DNA of 64,000 bases from Pararhodobacter aggregans (lineage in GTDB: Bacteria; Pseudomonadota; Alphaproteobacteria; Rhodobacterales; Rhodobacteraceae), in assembly GCF_003075525.1 (NCBI RefSeq), contig NZ_QDDR01000009.1, positions 186,001 through 250,000 on the forward strand, given 5' to 3'. Position 1 is the first letter of the stretch. Each line of letters begins with the position of its first letter. Below the pieces are notes generated by a model that ran no database searches, was not told the DNA's origin, and saw nothing but the letters and a program-made list of their open reading frames with translations. Below are positions 1 to 9,570 of this stretch, in pieces. A program made the translations under genes and the position numbers.

Positions 1-248
1 TTGGCCTGGTCGGCCGCGGCGATCTCGGCCGCGACATCGGCGCGCGAGGAATAGCCCAGCACGCCCGCGGTGGCGCCCCGGACCAGCGGCCAGGCCGGGA
101 ACAGGATCCAGTAGACCACCGCCCAGATGATCGTGGCGTAGAAGGTCCACAGCCACCAGCGCGGCATCGGGTTGTCGAATTCCTCGATCCCGTCCCAGGA
201 ATGCCCGGTGGTCGGGCGATCATGGTTCTTCTTGTTCGGCGTGGCCAT
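1..248 (-). CDS. ccoP: Cytochrome c oxidase cbb3-type subunit III, 5' part only (cut by window edge)
   Basis: Only the first 82 codons are in the window; the reading frame runs off the left edge. The N-terminus begins [10 protein letters not shown] and contains [17 protein letters not shown], the hallmark of CcoP/FixP, followed by one transmembrane helix. The two CxxCH haem-binding domains expected in the diheme CcoP subunit would lie beyond the edge. Its ATG overlaps the ccoQ stop as ATGA, so the two are translationally coupled. CcoP passes electrons from soluble c-type cytochromes to CcoO and CcoN at the inner membrane. Identity is firm; completeness cannot be judged. Confidence 0.93.
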   Translation of the reverse strand, partial: MATPNKKNHDRPTTGHSWDGIEEFDNPMPRWWLWTFYATIIWAVVYWILFPAWPLVRGATAGVLGYSSRADVAAEIAAADQA

Positions 249-463
249 CAGCGTGCCCCCTGGCTCTGGCTGCGGGGGGCGTCATCATAGGCCCCGCCCG
301 CTGCCGGTCTGTCGTCGTTGCGGAAGATGCTGGTGGCAGCGTCCTGCTGCACCCCGCGGCTGCCCGGGCGCCAGGCCCAGGCGATGATGCCGACGAAGAA
401 GAGCGTCATGAACAACAGATACCAGCTGTCCGCGAAGCTGCGGAGAAGGGAATAGGTTTCCAT
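248..463 (-). CDS. ccoQ: Cytochrome c oxidase cbb3-type subunit IV (CcoQ/FixQ)
   Basis: A 71-aa protein with one N-terminal transmembrane helix (about residues 13-31, ending IIAWAWRPG). This is the usual architecture of CcoQ, the small subunit that stabilises or protects the cbb3 oxidase. It lies 13 nt downstream of ccoO and overlaps the start of ccoP, giving the standard ccoN-O-Q-P order on the minus strand. The polar C-terminal tail is longer and less conserved than the helix. Assignment rests on position plus the helix motif. Confidence 0.92.
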   Translation of the reverse strand: METYSLLRSFADSWYLLFMTLFFVGIIAWAWRPGSRGVQQDAATSIFRNDDRPAAGGAYDDAPRSQSQGAR

Positions 464-476
464 GTTTTCCCCTCCC

Positions 477-1208
477 TCAGCGGCTGGTTTCGGCGGTGAA
501 GGTGCTGAAGTCCACGAGCGTGCCGATCATCTGCATATAGGCGATCAGCGCGTCCATTTCGGTCAGCTGTTCCTGGCCGTCGAAGTTGCGGACCTGGGCC
601 GAGTGATACCGCTCCAGCAGCGCCCCGCTATCGCCGAAAGGATCGACCTGGGCGCGGAAATCTTCCGGCGCGGTTTCGATCATCTCGTCGGTATAGGGCA
701 CGCCGACCAGACGGTAGGCCCGCATCAGATCCTGCACGTGTTCGGGCGTGATCGGCCGATCCAGCAGGAAGGCGTAGGGCGGCATCACCGATTCCGGCAC
801 CACGTCACGCGGGTTCACCAGGTGCGCCACGTGCCATTCGTCCGAATAGCGGCCGCCCAGCCGCGCGAGGTCAGGCCCCGTGCGCTTCGAGCCCCACTGG
901 AACGGGTGGTCGTACATCGACTCCGCCGCCAGCGAGTAATGGCCGTAGCGTTCGATCTCGTCGCGCATCGGGCGGACCATCTGGCTGTGGCAGACGTAGC
1001 AGCCCTCGCGGATGTAGATCTCGCGCCCGGTCAGCTCCAGCGGCGAGTAGGGGCGCATGCCCTCCACTTCCTCGATCGTGTTCTCCAGATAGAACAGGGG
1101 CACGATCTGCACGAGGCCGCCAATGGTCACCACCAGGAAGCTGAGGACCAGCAGCAGGGTGGCATGCGTTTCGATTTTCTTGTGGTGATCGAGAATACCC
1201 ATCGTCAC
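477..1208 (-). CDS. ccoO: Cytochrome c oxidase cbb3-type subunit II (membrane-anchored monohaem cytochrome c)
   Basis: A 243-aa protein with an N-terminal membrane anchor (about residues 18-38) and a single haem c motif CYVCH near residue 94, embedded in [18 protein letters not shown]. This is diagnostic of CcoO/FixO, which carries electrons from CcoP to the CcoN catalytic subunit. Its length matches the family. It starts 9 nt after the ccoN stop and precedes ccoQ. Methionine-rich segments near residues 160-185 are candidates for the distal haem ligand. Confidence 0.97.
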   Translation of the reverse strand: MTMGILDHHKKIETHATLLLVLSFLVVTIGGLVQIVPLFYLENTIEEVEGMRPYSPLELTGREIYIREGCYVCHSQMVRPMRDEIERYGHYSLAAESMYDHPFQWGSKRTGPDLARLGGRYSDEWHVAHLVNPRDVVPESVMPPYAFLLDRPITPEHVQDLMRAYRLVGVPYTDEMIETAPEDFRAQVDPFGDSGALLERYHSAQVRNFDGQEQLTEMDALIAYMQMIGTLVDFSTFTAETSR

Positions 1209-1217
1209 ACCCTCCGC

Positions 1218-2816
1218 TTATTCAGCGGCGACCGCGGCGGAGGCGGCAGGCTTCGCTTCGCCCACCTTCCGCACGGTCATCCACAGGTTGTAGCACATGA
1301 TCAGGGCACCGACGAGGAACATGAGGCCCCCCACGCCGCGCACCACGTACATCGGGAACTTGGCGGCAACGGTGTCGGCGAACGAGTTCACCAGGAAGCC
1401 CTGCGCGTCGACCTGACGCCACATCAGACCCTCCATGATCCCCGTCACCCACATCGAGGCGGCGTAGAGCACGATGCCGATCGTGGCGAGCCAGAAGTGC
1501 CAGCTGACCAGCGACAGCGAATAGAGGCGCTCACGCTTCCACAGCCGCGGGACCAGGTAATAGAGCATCCCGAAGGTGATCATCCCGTTCCAGCCCAGCG
1601 CGCCCGAATGGACGTGACCGATGGTCCAGTCCGTGTAGTGCGAGAGCGAGTTGACGGCGCGGATCGACATCATCGGCCCCTCGAAGGTGGCCATGCCGTA
1701 AAAGCCCACGGCGACGACCATCATCCGGATCACCGGGTCGGTGCGCAGCTTGTCCCAGGCGCCCGAGAGCGTCATCAGACCGTTGATCATCCCGCCCCAG
1801 CTGGGCATCCACAGCATGATCGAGAAGGTCATGCCCAGCGTCTGCGCCCAGTCGGGCAGCGCGGTGTAGTGCAGGTGGTGCGGACCAGCCCAGATATAGA
1901 GGAAGATCAGCGCCCAGAAGTGGATGATCGACAGCTTGTAGCTGTAGACCGGACGTTCGGCCTGTTTCGGGATGAAGTAATACATCATGCCCAGGAAGCC
2001 AGCGGTCAGGAAGAAGCCCACGGCGTTATGGCCGTACCACCATTGCACCATGGCCGATTGCACGCCCGCCCAGACCGGGATCGAGGTCGATCCGAACAGC
2101 GACACCGGCACGGCGAGGTTGTTGACGACGTGCAGCATGGCGATGGTGACGATGAAGGACAGGTAGAACCAGTTCGCCACATAGATATGGGGCTCCCGGC
2201 GCTTGATGAGCGTGCCCATGTAGATCAGCAGGAAGACGACCCAGACGATGGTCAGCCACAGGTCGGCCAGCCATTCGGGTTCGGCGTATTCCTGGCTCTG
2301 GGTCGAGCCCAGCACATAGCCCGTCGCGGCCAGCAGGATGAACACCTGATAGCCCCAGAAGACGAACCAGCCGAGGCCGCCGCCAAAGAGCCGCGCCGCC
2401 GTCGTGCGCTGCACGACGTAGAAGGCCGAGGCGATCAGCGCGTTGCCGCCAAAGGCGAAGATCACCGCCGAGGTGTGCAGCGGGCGCAGGCGGCCGAAGT
2501 TGCCATAGCCTTGCAGGAACTCGAAGTTCAGCGTCGGAAAGGCCAGCTGAAAGGCAATGACCACGCCGACCAGAAAGCCGACGACGCCCCAGAAAGCGGT
2601 GGCGATCACGCCGTAGCGCACCACGCCATCGAAATATTCGTTTTGATTGTGAACCGCTTCCCCCATATGGCGAATCTGCCAGAGGAAGGCGATCGCCGCG
2701 GCCCCCATGAAAATCATCATGTGGACCAGGTAGGCGAGGTCACGCGCCTGACTTGCGGCGTACGCGGCGAGAACCGCGACGGCGGCAAGCAAGATCAGCT
2801 TGACGTAATCCCACAT
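1218..2816 (-). CDS. ccoN: Cytochrome c oxidase cbb3-type subunit I (catalytic haem-copper subunit)
   Basis: A 532-aa polytopic membrane protein with about 12-14 helices. It matches the haem-copper oxidase family by its conserved segments (for example [17 protein letters not shown] and [13 protein letters not shown], which carry the conserved histidines). CcoN reduces oxygen to water at a haem b3-CuB centre with high oxygen affinity, which supports respiration at low oxygen. An SD sequence (AGGGA) precedes the ATG. It is the first gene of ccoNOQP and has an FNR-type box about 110 nt upstream, in line with known FnrL control of cbb3 oxidases in Rhodobacter relatives. Confidence 0.98.
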   Translation of the reverse strand: MWDYVKLILLAAVAVLAAYAASQARDLAYLVHMMIFMGAAAIAFLWQIRHMGEAVHNQNEYFDGVVRYGVIATAFWGVVGFLVGVVIAFQLAFPTLNFEFLQGYGNFGRLRPLHTSAVIFAFGGNALIASAFYVVQRTTAARLFGGGLGWFVFWGYQVFILLAATGYVLGSTQSQEYAEPEWLADLWLTIVWVVFLLIYMGTLIKRREPHIYVANWFYLSFIVTIAMLHVVNNLAVPVSLFGSTSIPVWAGVQSAMVQWWYGHNAVGFFLTAGFLGMMYYFIPKQAERPVYSYKLSIIHFWALIFLYIWAGPHHLHYTALPDWAQTLGMTFSIMLWMPSWGGMINGLMTLSGAWDKLRTDPVIRMMVVAVGFYGMATFEGPMMSIRAVNSLSHYTDWTIGHVHSGALGWNGMITFGMLYYLVPRLWKRERLYSLSLVSWHFWLATIGIVLYAASMWVTGIMEGLMWRQVDAQGFLVNSFADTVAAKFPMYVVRGVGGLMFLVGALIMCYNLWMTVRKVGEAKPAASAAVAAE

Positions 2817-2922
2817 TTGTTTGCGTCCCTTCGTTTTGTCGTTGGCGTTTCCCCCGAGGGTCCGGGGGGACTCGGGGCCTGTTTCGCCACCGTCCTTATC
2901 CAGCGCCTAGGGCTGCGAAACC

Positions 2923-2936
2923 TTGATTCAGGTCAA
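2923..2936. promoter_or_regulatory. FNR/FnrL box 1 in the ccoN-usp divergent region
   Basis: The sequence TTGATTCAGGTCAA matches the FNR consensus TTGAT-N4-ATCAA with one mismatch in the right half. It lies about 107 nt from the ccoN start and 114 nt from the usp start. FnrL is encoded in the same window, which makes it the likely binder. Confidence 0.85.
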
Positions 2937-2956
2937 GTCCTGGCCCCCGGGGTAAA

Positions 2957-2970
2957 TTGACGCATATCAA
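2957..2970. promoter_or_regulatory. FNR/FnrL box 2 in the ccoN-usp divergent region
   Basis: TTGACGCATATCAA is a second FNR-type palindrome (one mismatch in the left half), centred 27 nt beyond the first centre-to-centre gap and about 80 nt from the usp start. The simplest reading is that each of the two divergent transcripts has its own box. Confidence 0.82.
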
Positions 2971-3049
2971 GGTAATGACTACGTCCTCGGCTCACTATCG
3001 CTGTGTCAGGCATATGTCCCAAGACACACACGCCTAAGGAGATCTCTCT

Positions 3050-3889
3050 ATGGCCTACAAGTCAATTCTTACCTTTGTCGCAAGCGAGTCCGAGCTTTCC
3101 GCCACGCTGCCCGCGGCGATGGAAATCGCCGCGAAGAACGATGCGCATCTCACCGCCACGCTGATGGGCGTCGACATGACCCCGGCGGGCGGTTTCTACA
3201 TGGGCGCCTCGCCGATCATGCTGCAGGAGACGCTGGAACGCGCCCAGCAGGACGCCGAGGCGCTGGAGGGGCAGGCGCGGCGGATTCTGGACGGGAATGT
3301 GCTGCGCTGGGGCGTCGATTCGGCCGTGGCGCAATTCGGCGGCCTGCCCTCGCTGGTCGGCCTCAGGGCGCGGTTCTGCGATCTGGTGGTGCAGACCGGC
3401 CCCTATGCCGAGGGCGCCGGCGCCACGCAGGAGGCGGTGATCGAGGCCGCGCTCTTCGAGGGGCAGGCGCCGGTGCTGGTGCTGCCGCAGGGCAAGCTGG
3501 TCAAGGATTTCGGCCGCTCGGTGATGATCGCCTGGAACCAGTCGAACGAGGCGCTTTCGGCCGTGCGCCGGGCGCTGCCGCTGCTGCAGGCGGCCGAGTC
3601 GGTGCAGGTGGTGGTGGTCGATCCGCCGGTGCACAGCCCCGAACGCTCGGACCCCGGCGGCATGCTGACGCAGATGCTGGCGCGCCACGGGGTGCGGGCC
3701 GAGGTCTCGGTGCTGGCCAAGACCCTGCCGCGGGTCTCGGACGTGCTGATGCGGCACATGGAGGATATCGACGCCTCGGTGCTGGTGATGGGCGCCTATG
3801 GTCACTCGCGGCTGCGCGAGGCGATCCTGGGCGGCGCCACGCGCAACGTGCTGGAAAATGCCCGCCGGGCGGTGTTCCTCGCCCATTGA
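3050..3889 (+). CDS. Tandem universal stress protein (UspA family)
   Basis: A 279-aa protein, the length of a double Usp fold. The C-terminal half keeps the Usp nucleotide-binding signature G-x2-G-x9-G(S/T) in the stretch GAYGHSRLREAILGGATR. The N-terminal half lacks a clear version and is probably degenerate. It has a good ribosome binding site (AAGGAG) 10 nt upstream. It is divergent from ccoN, with two FNR boxes between, so it is probably induced at low oxygen. Usp genes next to cbb3 oxidase operons are common in alphaproteobacteria. The exact biochemical role is unknown. Confidence 0.92.
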   Translation: MAYKSILTFVASESELSATLPAAMEIAAKNDAHLTATLMGVDMTPAGGFYMGASPIMLQETLERAQQDAEALEGQARRILDGNVLRWGVDSAVAQFGGLPSLVGLRARFCDLVVQTGPYAEGAGATQEAVIEAALFEGQAPVLVLPQGKLVKDFGRSVMIAWNQSNEALSAVRRALPLLQAAESVQVVVVDPPVHSPERSDPGGMLTQMLARHGVRAEVSVLAKTLPRVSDVLMRHMEDIDASVLVMGAYGHSRLREAILGGATRNVLENARRAVFLAH

Positions 3890-3918
3890 CGGCCCGGGCG
3901 TCGCCACAGGATCTCCCC

Positions 3919-3946
3919 GTAGGATGGGCAATATTGCCCATCCTAC
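3919..3946. repeat. Perfect 28-bp palindrome
   Basis: The 14-nt arm GTAGGATGGGCAAT is followed directly by its exact reverse complement. It lies 30 nt after the usp stop with no U-run, so it is not a classical terminator. It resembles the GTAGGGTGGGAT hairpin at 58686-58706 and may belong to the same small palindromic repeat family. Confidence 0.8.
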
Positions 3947-4123
3947 CGCTTGCCGCGCCTGAAGGGCCGGTCTATCCTCGGACCCGGTCGGCAGTTCCCA
4001 AGGCGTCGCTGTCCCGCACGGGAAGCTAAACCTGCCTCACACCCTTCCACGACAGGCCCCTCGGCGCCGCATGTCGTAAGTCAGCGACCCCGACCCCGCC
4101 CGCGGCGCAGCCCCGAGGAATCC

Positions 4124-4657
4124 ATGTCGCGCGACCTGATCCCCCTGACCACGCCGGATGTCTCCGGCTTCGCCCGCTCGCTGTCCAAGCAGCTGACCGG
4201 GCGCGAGGCCCCGCCCTCGCATCTGGAACTCCTGAACATGCTGGCCCGTGCCGCGGGCTTCCGCAATCACCAGCACCTGCGCGCCGCCGAGGCCGCCCGC
4301 GCCCGGCTGGACAGCCCCCTGCCCGCCCCCGAAGCCGTCGATTTCCGGCAGGTCGAGCGGGCTCTGGGCTGTTTTGACGCAGGGGGCGTGCTGATCCGGT
4401 GGCCCGCCCGGCGCCAGTTGCAGATCCTCTGCCTCTGGGCGCTCTGGGCGCGGCTGCCTGCGGGGCCGCGCCTTGACGAGCCGCAGATCAACCGGTTGCT
4501 CGATGCGCTCCATGCCTTCGGCGACCGTGCCCTGATCCGGCGGGACATGGTGGGGCTGGACCTGCTCAGACGCGGCGACGACGGGCGCGATTACCAGCGG
4601 GTCGAACGCCGGCCCCCGCCCGAGGCCCGCGCGCTCATCGCCCGCCTCAGCCGCTGA
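4124..4657 (+). CDS. DUF2087-type protein, possible winged-helix regulator
   Basis: A 177-aa protein. The start [10 protein letters not shown] was chosen because the open frame further upstream (to 3950) is Arg/Pro-rich and not protein-like. The C-terminal half (about residues 80-165) fits the DUF2087 pattern: a conserved RWPARRQLQ segment, a central helix, and [14 protein letters not shown]-x-DGRDYQRV, which resembles the family's LRR-x-LVD-x-GLL-x-R ending. The N-terminal part ([17 protein letters not shown]) looks helical. DUF2087 domains occur with HTH domains, so a regulatory role is an inference. The gene converges on the kinase gene with an 11-bp overlap of the two 3' ends. Confidence 0.7.
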   Translation: MSRDLIPLTTPDVSGFARSLSKQLTGREAPPSHLELLNMLARAAGFRNHQHLRAAEAARARLDSPLPAPEAVDFRQVERALGCFDAGGVLIRWPARRQLQILCLWALWARLPAGPRLDEPQINRLLDALHAFGDRALIRRDMVGLDLLRRGDDGRDYQRVERRPPPEARALIARLSR

Positions 4658-5162
4658 GGCCGGGCGCGAGCCGGGCGGCGATCCGCACCGCCGCCTGCTC
4701 GGCCGAGAGGGCGGCGGTGTCGAGCCTGAGCTCCGCCTCCGGCCAGGGGTGGTAATCCCGCGCCTCGACCGCCGCCCAATCGGCCGCCACGAAGCCCGGC
4801 AGGTCGTCGTGGCGCGCCTCCAGCCGCTGGCGGTGCAGGGCCCGGTCGGCGCAGAGCACCTCGACCCCCAGGAACCGCGCGCCCGCCTCGTCGGCGGCGG
4901 CGCGGAACAACGCCCGGGTCAGCGCCCAGGGGTTGACGCAATCGCAGATCACGTCGCTGCCCACCGCCAGATTGGTCACCGCCAGCGCGCAGGCGATGGC
5001 ATAGCTTTCGCCGCTGATCTCGGCGCCGGGGCGGCTGCGCTGCATCGCCGCCTCGATGGCGTCGATGCGCAGGAAGACCGCGCCGGTCCGCAAGGCCAGC
5101 GCCCGGGCGATGCTGGTCTTTCCCACCCCCGGCAAACCGGCCAGTGCGATCAATGTCGGCAT
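4647..5162 (-). CDS. AAA/zeta-toxin-like P-loop kinase or ATPase
   Basis: A 171-aa protein with a clear Walker A at residues 9-16 (GLPGVGKT) and an early acidic segment ([10 protein letters not shown]) like those in small nucleoside or antibiotic kinases of the AAA_33 group. The domain [11 protein letters not shown] would supply the second acidic position. The substrate cannot be predicted. No antitoxin-like partner lies beside it, so a toxin role is not suggested. Its 3' end overlaps the convergent DUF2087 gene by 11 bp. Confidence 0.75.
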   Translation of the reverse strand: MPTLIALAGLPGVGKTSIARALALRTGAVFLRIDAIEAAMQRSRPGAEISGESYAIACALAVTNLAVGSDVICDCVNPWALTRALFRAAADEAGARFLGVEVLCADRALHRQRLEARHDDLPGFVAADWAAVEARDYHPWPEAELRLDTAALSAEQAAVRIAARLAPGLSG

Positions 5163-5372
5163 GCATGCCTCCCCTGTCCGTGTCCCCTCATCCGCCCCGG
5201 TCGGCGCCTTGTCATGCGCCTGTCACCTCCGCCGACGATGAATCGCGCGGCACCGGGGCGGGAAGCAGCCGGTCACAATTGGACCCCATGGTCAAATTCC
5301 TTGCCGCCTTCCCGCCCCGGGTTCACCATGACCCATTCGCCACCAGAGCGACTCACCCAGGGAGATCCTTCC

Positions 5373-7343
5373 ATGACCCGCCGCCTGACGCGCCGCGCCT
5401 TCCTCGCGTCCTCGACCGCCGCCACCGGCTTCGTGCTGCTGCACCCGTTCTCTGCCCGCGCCCAGACCGGCCAGGCGCATCTGCGCATCCTGACCACGAC
5501 CGACCTGCATTGCCACGCGCAGGCCTATGATTACTACGGCGACCGCCCCAACGACACGCTCGGCCTGTCGCGCACCGCCTCGATCATCGAGGAGATCCGG
5601 GCCGAGGCGACGAATACCCTGCTGGTCGACAACGGCGATTATTTCCAGGGCAACCCGATGGGCGACTGGATGGCCTATGAACATGGCATGAACGAGGGCG
5701 ATATCCACCCGATCATCGCCGCCATGAACACGCTGGGCTATGATTGCGGCACTTTGGGCAACCATGAATTCAACTATGGCGTGGAGTTCATGGACCGGGT
5801 GAACGCCGGCGCCAACTTCCCCGTCGTCAGCGCCAATTTCGGCGCCTCGCTGGGCGCCACGCCGACCGAGGACAGCCTGCACCTGCCGCCCTATGTCATC
5901 CTCGACCGCATGGTCCGCGACGGCGACGGCACCGAAATGCCGATCCGGGTCGGCATCATCGGCTTCCTGCCGCCGCAGATCCTGCAATGGGACCGCGCCC
6001 ATCTGGAAGGCGCCTACAATGTTCGCGGCATCGTCGAGGCGGCCGAGGCCTGGGTGCCCCGCATGAAGGAGGAAGGCGCCGACATCATCGTCGCGCTGTC
6101 GCATTCCGGCATCTCGGCGTCGGAGTATGAGCCGATGATGGAGAACGCCTCGCTCTACCTTGCGGGCGTGGACGGCATCGACGCCGTGGTCACCGGCCAC
6201 CAGCATCTGGTCTTCCCGGGTTCGAACCACGAGGGCGAGGGGATCGACGCCACCGCCGGCACGCTGATGGGCAAGCCCGCGGTCATGGCCGGGTTCTGGG
6301 GGTCGCATCTGGGGATCATCGACCTGATGCTGGCCCGCGACGGCGATGGCTGGACCGTGGCCAATGCCGAAAGCTCGGTGCGCCCGATCTCGCAGCGCAA
6401 CGAGGACCGCTCGATCAGCGCGCTGGTCGGCGATTACGCGCCGGTGGTCGATGCCACCGCCGAGGCCCATGCCTCGACCCTGGAATATGTCCGGGCCGAG
6501 GTCGGCCAGACCGAAGTCCCGCTTTACAGCTATTTCGCGCTGGTGGCCGATGACCCCTCGGTCCAGATCGTGTCCGACGCGCAGAAATGGTACGTCACCG
6601 ACATCCTGCGCGGCACCGAACACGAGGGGCTGCCGGTCCTCTCGGCCGCGGCGCCCTTCAAGGCCGGTGGCCGGGGCGGTGCGGAATATTACACCGATGT
6701 TCCCGCCGGTCCGGTGGCGATCAAGAACGTGGCCGACCTCTACCTCTATCCCAACACGCTGATGGCGGTGCGGATCACCGGCGCGCAGGTCCGCGAATGG
6801 CTGGAACGCTCGGCCGGGATGTTCAACCAGATCACCGCCGGTCAGACCGATCAGGTGCTGCTGAACCCCGATTTCCCGTCCTACAATTTCGACGTGATCG
6901 ACGGCGTGACCTATCAGATCGACCTGACCCAGCCGTCGCGCTATGACAACGACGGCAATGTGGTCGCCCCCGATGCCCACCGCATCGTCGATCTGCAGTT
7001 CAACGGCGCGCCGATCGACGAGGCCGCGGAATTCATCGTTGCCACCAACAATTACCGCGCCGGTGGCGGCGGGCATTTCCCGGGCGCCGATGGCTCGACC
7101 ATCATCTTCCGCGCCCCCGATACCAACCGCGACATCATCGTGCGCTACATCGTGCAGAACGGCACGATCTCGCCCGCCGCGGACGGCAACTGGGGCTTCG
7201 CGCCCGCGCCGGGCACCACGGTCCTGTTCGAGACGGGACCGGCGGCCGAGCAATACCTGGGCGAGGTCCGCGCGCGCGGCGTGCTGATGGAGGCCGCGGG
7301 CCCGGGCGAGAACGGCTTCGCCCTCTACCGCATCGCTCTCTGA
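5373..7343 (+). CDS. cpdB: Tat-exported 2',3'-cyclic-nucleotide 2'-phosphodiesterase / 3'-nucleotidase
   Basis: A 656-aa protein starting [14 protein letters not shown], a twin-arginine signal peptide. The start is supported by GGGAGAT just upstream; the frame continues open 5' without protein character. The metallophosphatase motifs are in order: [30 protein letters not shown]-terminal 5'-nucleotidase domain follows, with [13 protein letters not shown] near the end. CpdB-type enzymes release nucleosides and phosphate from cyclic nucleotides and 3'-nucleotides in the periplasm. Length and motif order fit CpdB better than UshA. It stands alone and ends in a strong terminator. Confidence 0.9.
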   Translation: MTRRLTRRAFLASSTAATGFVLLHPFSARAQTGQAHLRILTTTDLHCHAQAYDYYGDRPNDTLGLSRTASIIEEIRAEATNTLLVDNGDYFQGNPMGDWMAYEHGMNEGDIHPIIAAMNTLGYDCGTLGNHEFNYGVEFMDRVNAGANFPVVSANFGASLGATPTEDSLHLPPYVILDRMVRDGDGTEMPIRVGIIGFLPPQILQWDRAHLEGAYNVRGIVEAAEAWVPRMKEEGADIIVALSHSGISASEYEPMMENASLYLAGVDGIDAVVTGHQHLVFPGSNHEGEGIDATAGTLMGKPAVMAGFWGSHLGIIDLMLARDGDGWTVANAESSVRPISQRNEDRSISALVGDYAPVVDATAEAHASTLEYVRAEVGQTEVPLYSYFALVADDPSVQIVSDAQKWYVTDILRGTEHEGLPVLSAAAPFKAGGRGGAEYYTDVPAGPVAIKNVADLYLYPNTLMAVRITGAQVREWLERSAGMFNQITAGQTDQVLLNPDFPSYNFDVIDGVTYQIDLTQPSRYDNDGNVVAPDAHRIVDLQFNGAPIDEAAEFIVATNNYRAGGGGHFPGADGSTIIFRAPDTNRDIIVRYIVQNGTISPAADGNWGFAPAPGTTVLFETGPAAEQYLGEVRARGVLMEAAGPGENGFALYRIAL

Positions 7344-7362
7344 GCCCGCCCGGAATGACGAA

Positions 7363-7390
7363 GGGGCCGCGTAACCCGCGGCCCCTTCTT
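7363..7390 (+). terminator. Rho-independent terminator after cpdB-like gene
   Basis: A 9-bp GC stem (GGGGCCGCG / CGCGGCCCC) with a 5-nt loop followed by TTCTT, 20 nt after the stop codon. Confidence 0.85.
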
Positions 7391-7429
7391 CCTTTCCCAC
7401 CCGAACCAGGCCCCACCTGCCCGGAAGCG

Positions 7430-7903
7430 TCAGATCAGCGTGGCATAGCGCGCGTCGAGTTCGGCACTGCTGGGCGTGCCGGTCGGGATCGTGTTGCCGC
7501 GCGATTCGATCTCGGTCGCGATGGCCGATACGGCATCGAGGGTCATCGCCACCGAGGCGGCATCCCCCCGGTCCAGCTGCTGCGTCGCCATGGCCGACCA
7601 GTTGGCATAGATCTCCTGCAGCTGGTCTTCGTCATAGCCCGCCAGCTCTTCCATCCAGGCCGCCCAGATCTCGTCCGTGGCCTCCAGACGCTGGCGCTCG
7701 GTCGCGCCGCCCCCGCCCAGCATCACCACCGAGGCACCGACCAGCGAGGCGTTGATCTCCGCCCCCAGCGCGTTGCTGCCCGAACGGATCGCCGCGGCGC
7801 TGGCAAGGCCCAGCCCGACCACCGCCGCGGCAAGGACCGTCCAATCCACCGTGACGGCGCCGGTATCTTCCGTCATCCAGCGCGATAGGAAGGGGAACTT
7901 CAT
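7430..7903 (-). CDS. Flp-pilin-like membrane protein
   Basis: A 157-aa protein. The chosen start MKFPFLSRWM has an SD (CCGGAG) 9 nt upstream. The stretch GAVTVDWTVLAAAVVGLGLA (about residues 14-33) resembles Flp/Fap pilins: an acidic residue just inside a long hydrophobic helix. The soluble C-terminal part (about residues 60-157) is helical, with no family recognised, and is much longer than a classical 50-70 aa Flp pilin. No tad/cpa secretion genes are nearby, so it may be a pilin-like anchor rather than a pilus subunit. Confidence 0.7.
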   Translation of the reverse strand: MKFPFLSRWMTEDTGAVTVDWTVLAAAVVGLGLASAAAIRSGSNALGAEINASLVGASVVMLGGGGATERQRLEATDEIWAAWMEELAGYDEDQLQEIYANWSAMATQQLDRGDAASVAMTLDAVSAIATEIESRGNTIPTGTPSSAELDARYATLI

Positions 7904-8019
7904 GATTGGCTCCGGTGCGACATTTCTTGTTAATGTTAATCTGCGCCGATGATGGCCTGAATGGGGCGAAGGTTCGGCACAACCAAGGATTGTGCGTCCG
8001 AGGGGAGGGTTCTCCGGCA

Positions 8020-8349
8020 ATGGCCTATGACGAGGGGATGGCCCAGCTGCTGCGCGAGGCGCTGGCCGAGGCGCCGGACATCGGCGAGCGCAAGATGTTC
8101 GGCGGGCTGTGTTTCATGCTGTCGGGCAACATGGTCTGCGGCGTGCACCGGCGCGGCGGCATGTTCCGCGTTGGCGCCGCGCAGGTCGAGGCGGCGCTGG
8201 CCGTCCCCGGCACCCGGCCCATGGATTTCACCGGCCGCCCGATGACCGGCTTTGTCGAGATCGACTACGACGAGCTGGGCGATGACGACATCCGCGCGGC
8301 GCTGGTGGCCATGGCCCGGCGCCATGCCGCCGCCCTGCCGCCCAAGTGA
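8020..8349 (+). CDS. TfoX N-terminal-domain protein, copy 1
   Basis: A 109-aa protein beginning MAYDEGMAQLL, preceded by AGGGGAGGG. It matches stand-alone TfoX_N proteins: a helix, the block ERKMFGGLCFMLSGNMVCGV, then FRVG and a C-terminal helix. Stand-alone TfoX_N proteins are poorly characterised; the link to competence known for full TfoX should not be assumed. The stop codon TGA is embedded in the GTG start of copy 2 (GTGA), so the pair is probably co-translated. Confidence 0.85.
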   Translation: MAYDEGMAQLLREALAEAPDIGERKMFGGLCFMLSGNMVCGVHRRGGMFRVGAAQVEAALAVPGTRPMDFTGRPMTGFVEIDYDELGDDDIRAALVAMARRHAAALPPK

Positions 8350-8678
8350 ACACGGCGGCGGATCCGGCCCTCATGGCCGCGCTGAGGGACGACCTGGGCG
8401 CCGAGGCCGGGATCAGCGAGCGGCGGATGTTCGGTGCGCTCATGCTGATGAAGGACGGGCACCTGCTGGCAGGCGTCTCGGCCCGGGGTCAGGCGTTGTT
8501 CCGGGTCGGTCCCGAGGGGATCGCCGCGGCGCTGGCGCTGCCCGGCGTGGAACCGGCGGTAATGGGCGCGCGGGTGATGAAGGGCTTCGTCGCGCTCGAT
8601 GCGGCGGCCGGGACCGGGCCGCGCCGGGCGCTTCTGGCGCAGGCACTGGCCTTCGTGGCCAGCCTGCCGCCCCCTTGA
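8346..8678 (+). CDS. TfoX N-terminal-domain protein, copy 2
   Basis: A 110-aa protein with a GTG start overlapping the stop of copy 1. It shares the same fold order as its neighbour (SERRMFGALMLMKDGHLLAG, then FRVG, then MKGFVAL) but only moderate identity, so this is an old duplication. It is the promoter-distal gene of the pair. Nothing nearby indicates its function. Confidence 0.83.
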   Translation: MNTAADPALMAALRDDLGAEAGISERRMFGALMLMKDGHLLAGVSARGQALFRVGPEGIAAALALPGVEPAVMGARVMKGFVALDAAAGTGPRRALLAQALAFVASLPPP

Positions 8679-8828
8679 TCAGCGCACGACGCCGCCCGCC
8701 GCCCCGCCGGAAAAGCTGCCGGGCCCGTGGCTGCCCGCGCGATCCGAACCGTACAGATAGCCGCCGCTCCACGGATGGGCGGGCTGCTGGCGGGTTGCTT
8801 CGGCCTGATGGGTGCTGGTCTGACGCAT
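8679..8828 (-). CDS. 49-aa Gly/Ser/His-rich miniprotein
   Basis: A short open frame with a very strong SD (GGAGGAGGAGAG) 4 nt before ATG. The product begins MRQTSTHQAEATRQQPAHPW, continues with a GYLYGSDRAG segment and ends GGAAGGVVR. It has no signal peptide or membrane helix and looks disordered. Its stop codon abuts the stop of the TfoX-like gene on the other strand. The SD, clean start and stop and tight packing support a real gene; the function is unknown. Confidence 0.6.
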   Translation of the reverse strand: MRQTSTHQAEATRQQPAHPWSGGYLYGSDRAGSHGPGSFSGGAAGGVVR

Positions 8829-8959
8829 GATACTCTCCTCCTCCTGATCGGTGGGGCCAGGGGCCGGACACCGGATCCTGCCAACAGGAAACCCCGCAAG
8901 CGTGTCAAAGCTGCGGGGTCAAAAGGGAAAGATTGTGGCAGATCAGCGCGTTAACGCTA

Positions 8960-9469
8960 TCACGAGCGTCTTGTACGATCCCCGAGAGACGAAACGGGCC
9001 GGGTCAGCCCCCGCCGCTCGATTTCGCGCTCGGTCAGGAACAGCGCGTCCTGGGTATAGGCCGCCATCACGTTGCGCCCGTTCAGCTCCCGCTGGGTGAC
9101 GCGCAGGAAATCCAGCAATTCGGCATCACTGAACCGGGTGATCCCCCGGCGGAAATTGTCGTATTGCGCCTGATCGTAGGCCAGCAATTCGGCCGGCATC
9201 GTCGGATCGTCGAGGCCCAGCCGCGCCGCGGACCAGCCCATCGCGGCCGAATACCAGCGGCCCGGTGCCTCGGGCGGGACCATCAGCGCGCCGAACCCCG
9301 CAGCGCCGAGGCACAGCGCCACCGCGCCCGCCATCGCCCAGCGCCTGGCGAGGGCCTTCACCCCGCCCGTCCAGCGCGTCAGCCGGGAGCCCGGCTCGGG
9401 CTGCTGCGCCACCGGCGCCACCTCGACCGTGGCCACCACATCGTCGTAATGTTTGTCCCAATCGAACAT
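8960..9469 (-). CDS. Hypothetical single-pass membrane protein
   Basis: A 169-aa protein with a cytoplasmic N-terminus (MFDWDKHYDDVVATVEV), one membrane helix (about residues 45-63, MAGAVALCLGAAGFGALMV) and a periplasmic helical domain containing DAELLDFLRVTQRELNGRN. No family is recognised. The gene follows fnrL on the same strand after about 100 nt and may be co-transcribed with it. A role is not inferable from sequence. Confidence 0.75.
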   Translation of the reverse strand: MFDWDKHYDDVVATVEVAPVAQQPEPGSRLTRWTGGVKALARRWAMAGAVALCLGAAGFGALMVPPEAPGRWYSAAMGWSAARLGLDDPTMPAELLAYDQAQYDNFRRGITRFSDAELLDFLRVTQRELNGRNVMAAYTQDALFLTEREIERRGLTRPVSSLGDRTRRS

Positions 9470-9570
9470 CTGCCGCGTCCCGATCGTGTCTCCGTTCAGG
9501 AAACAATCTCTGCGCGAACCGGGGCAAGATTGGGGCCGCCCCGGGGCATTCTCGCGGCGACCGCCAGGGA

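Noticed and set aside
462-2960. Very long open frame on the plus strand opposite ccoO and ccoN
   Set aside because: It is His/Arg/Gln-rich antisense shadow typical of high-GC DNA; the opposite strand holds unmistakable oxidase genes.
4647-5162. Zeta-toxin type toxin-antitoxin unit
   Set aside because: The P-loop protein is small and has no antitoxin-like partner; the neighbour is a convergent DUF2087-like gene.
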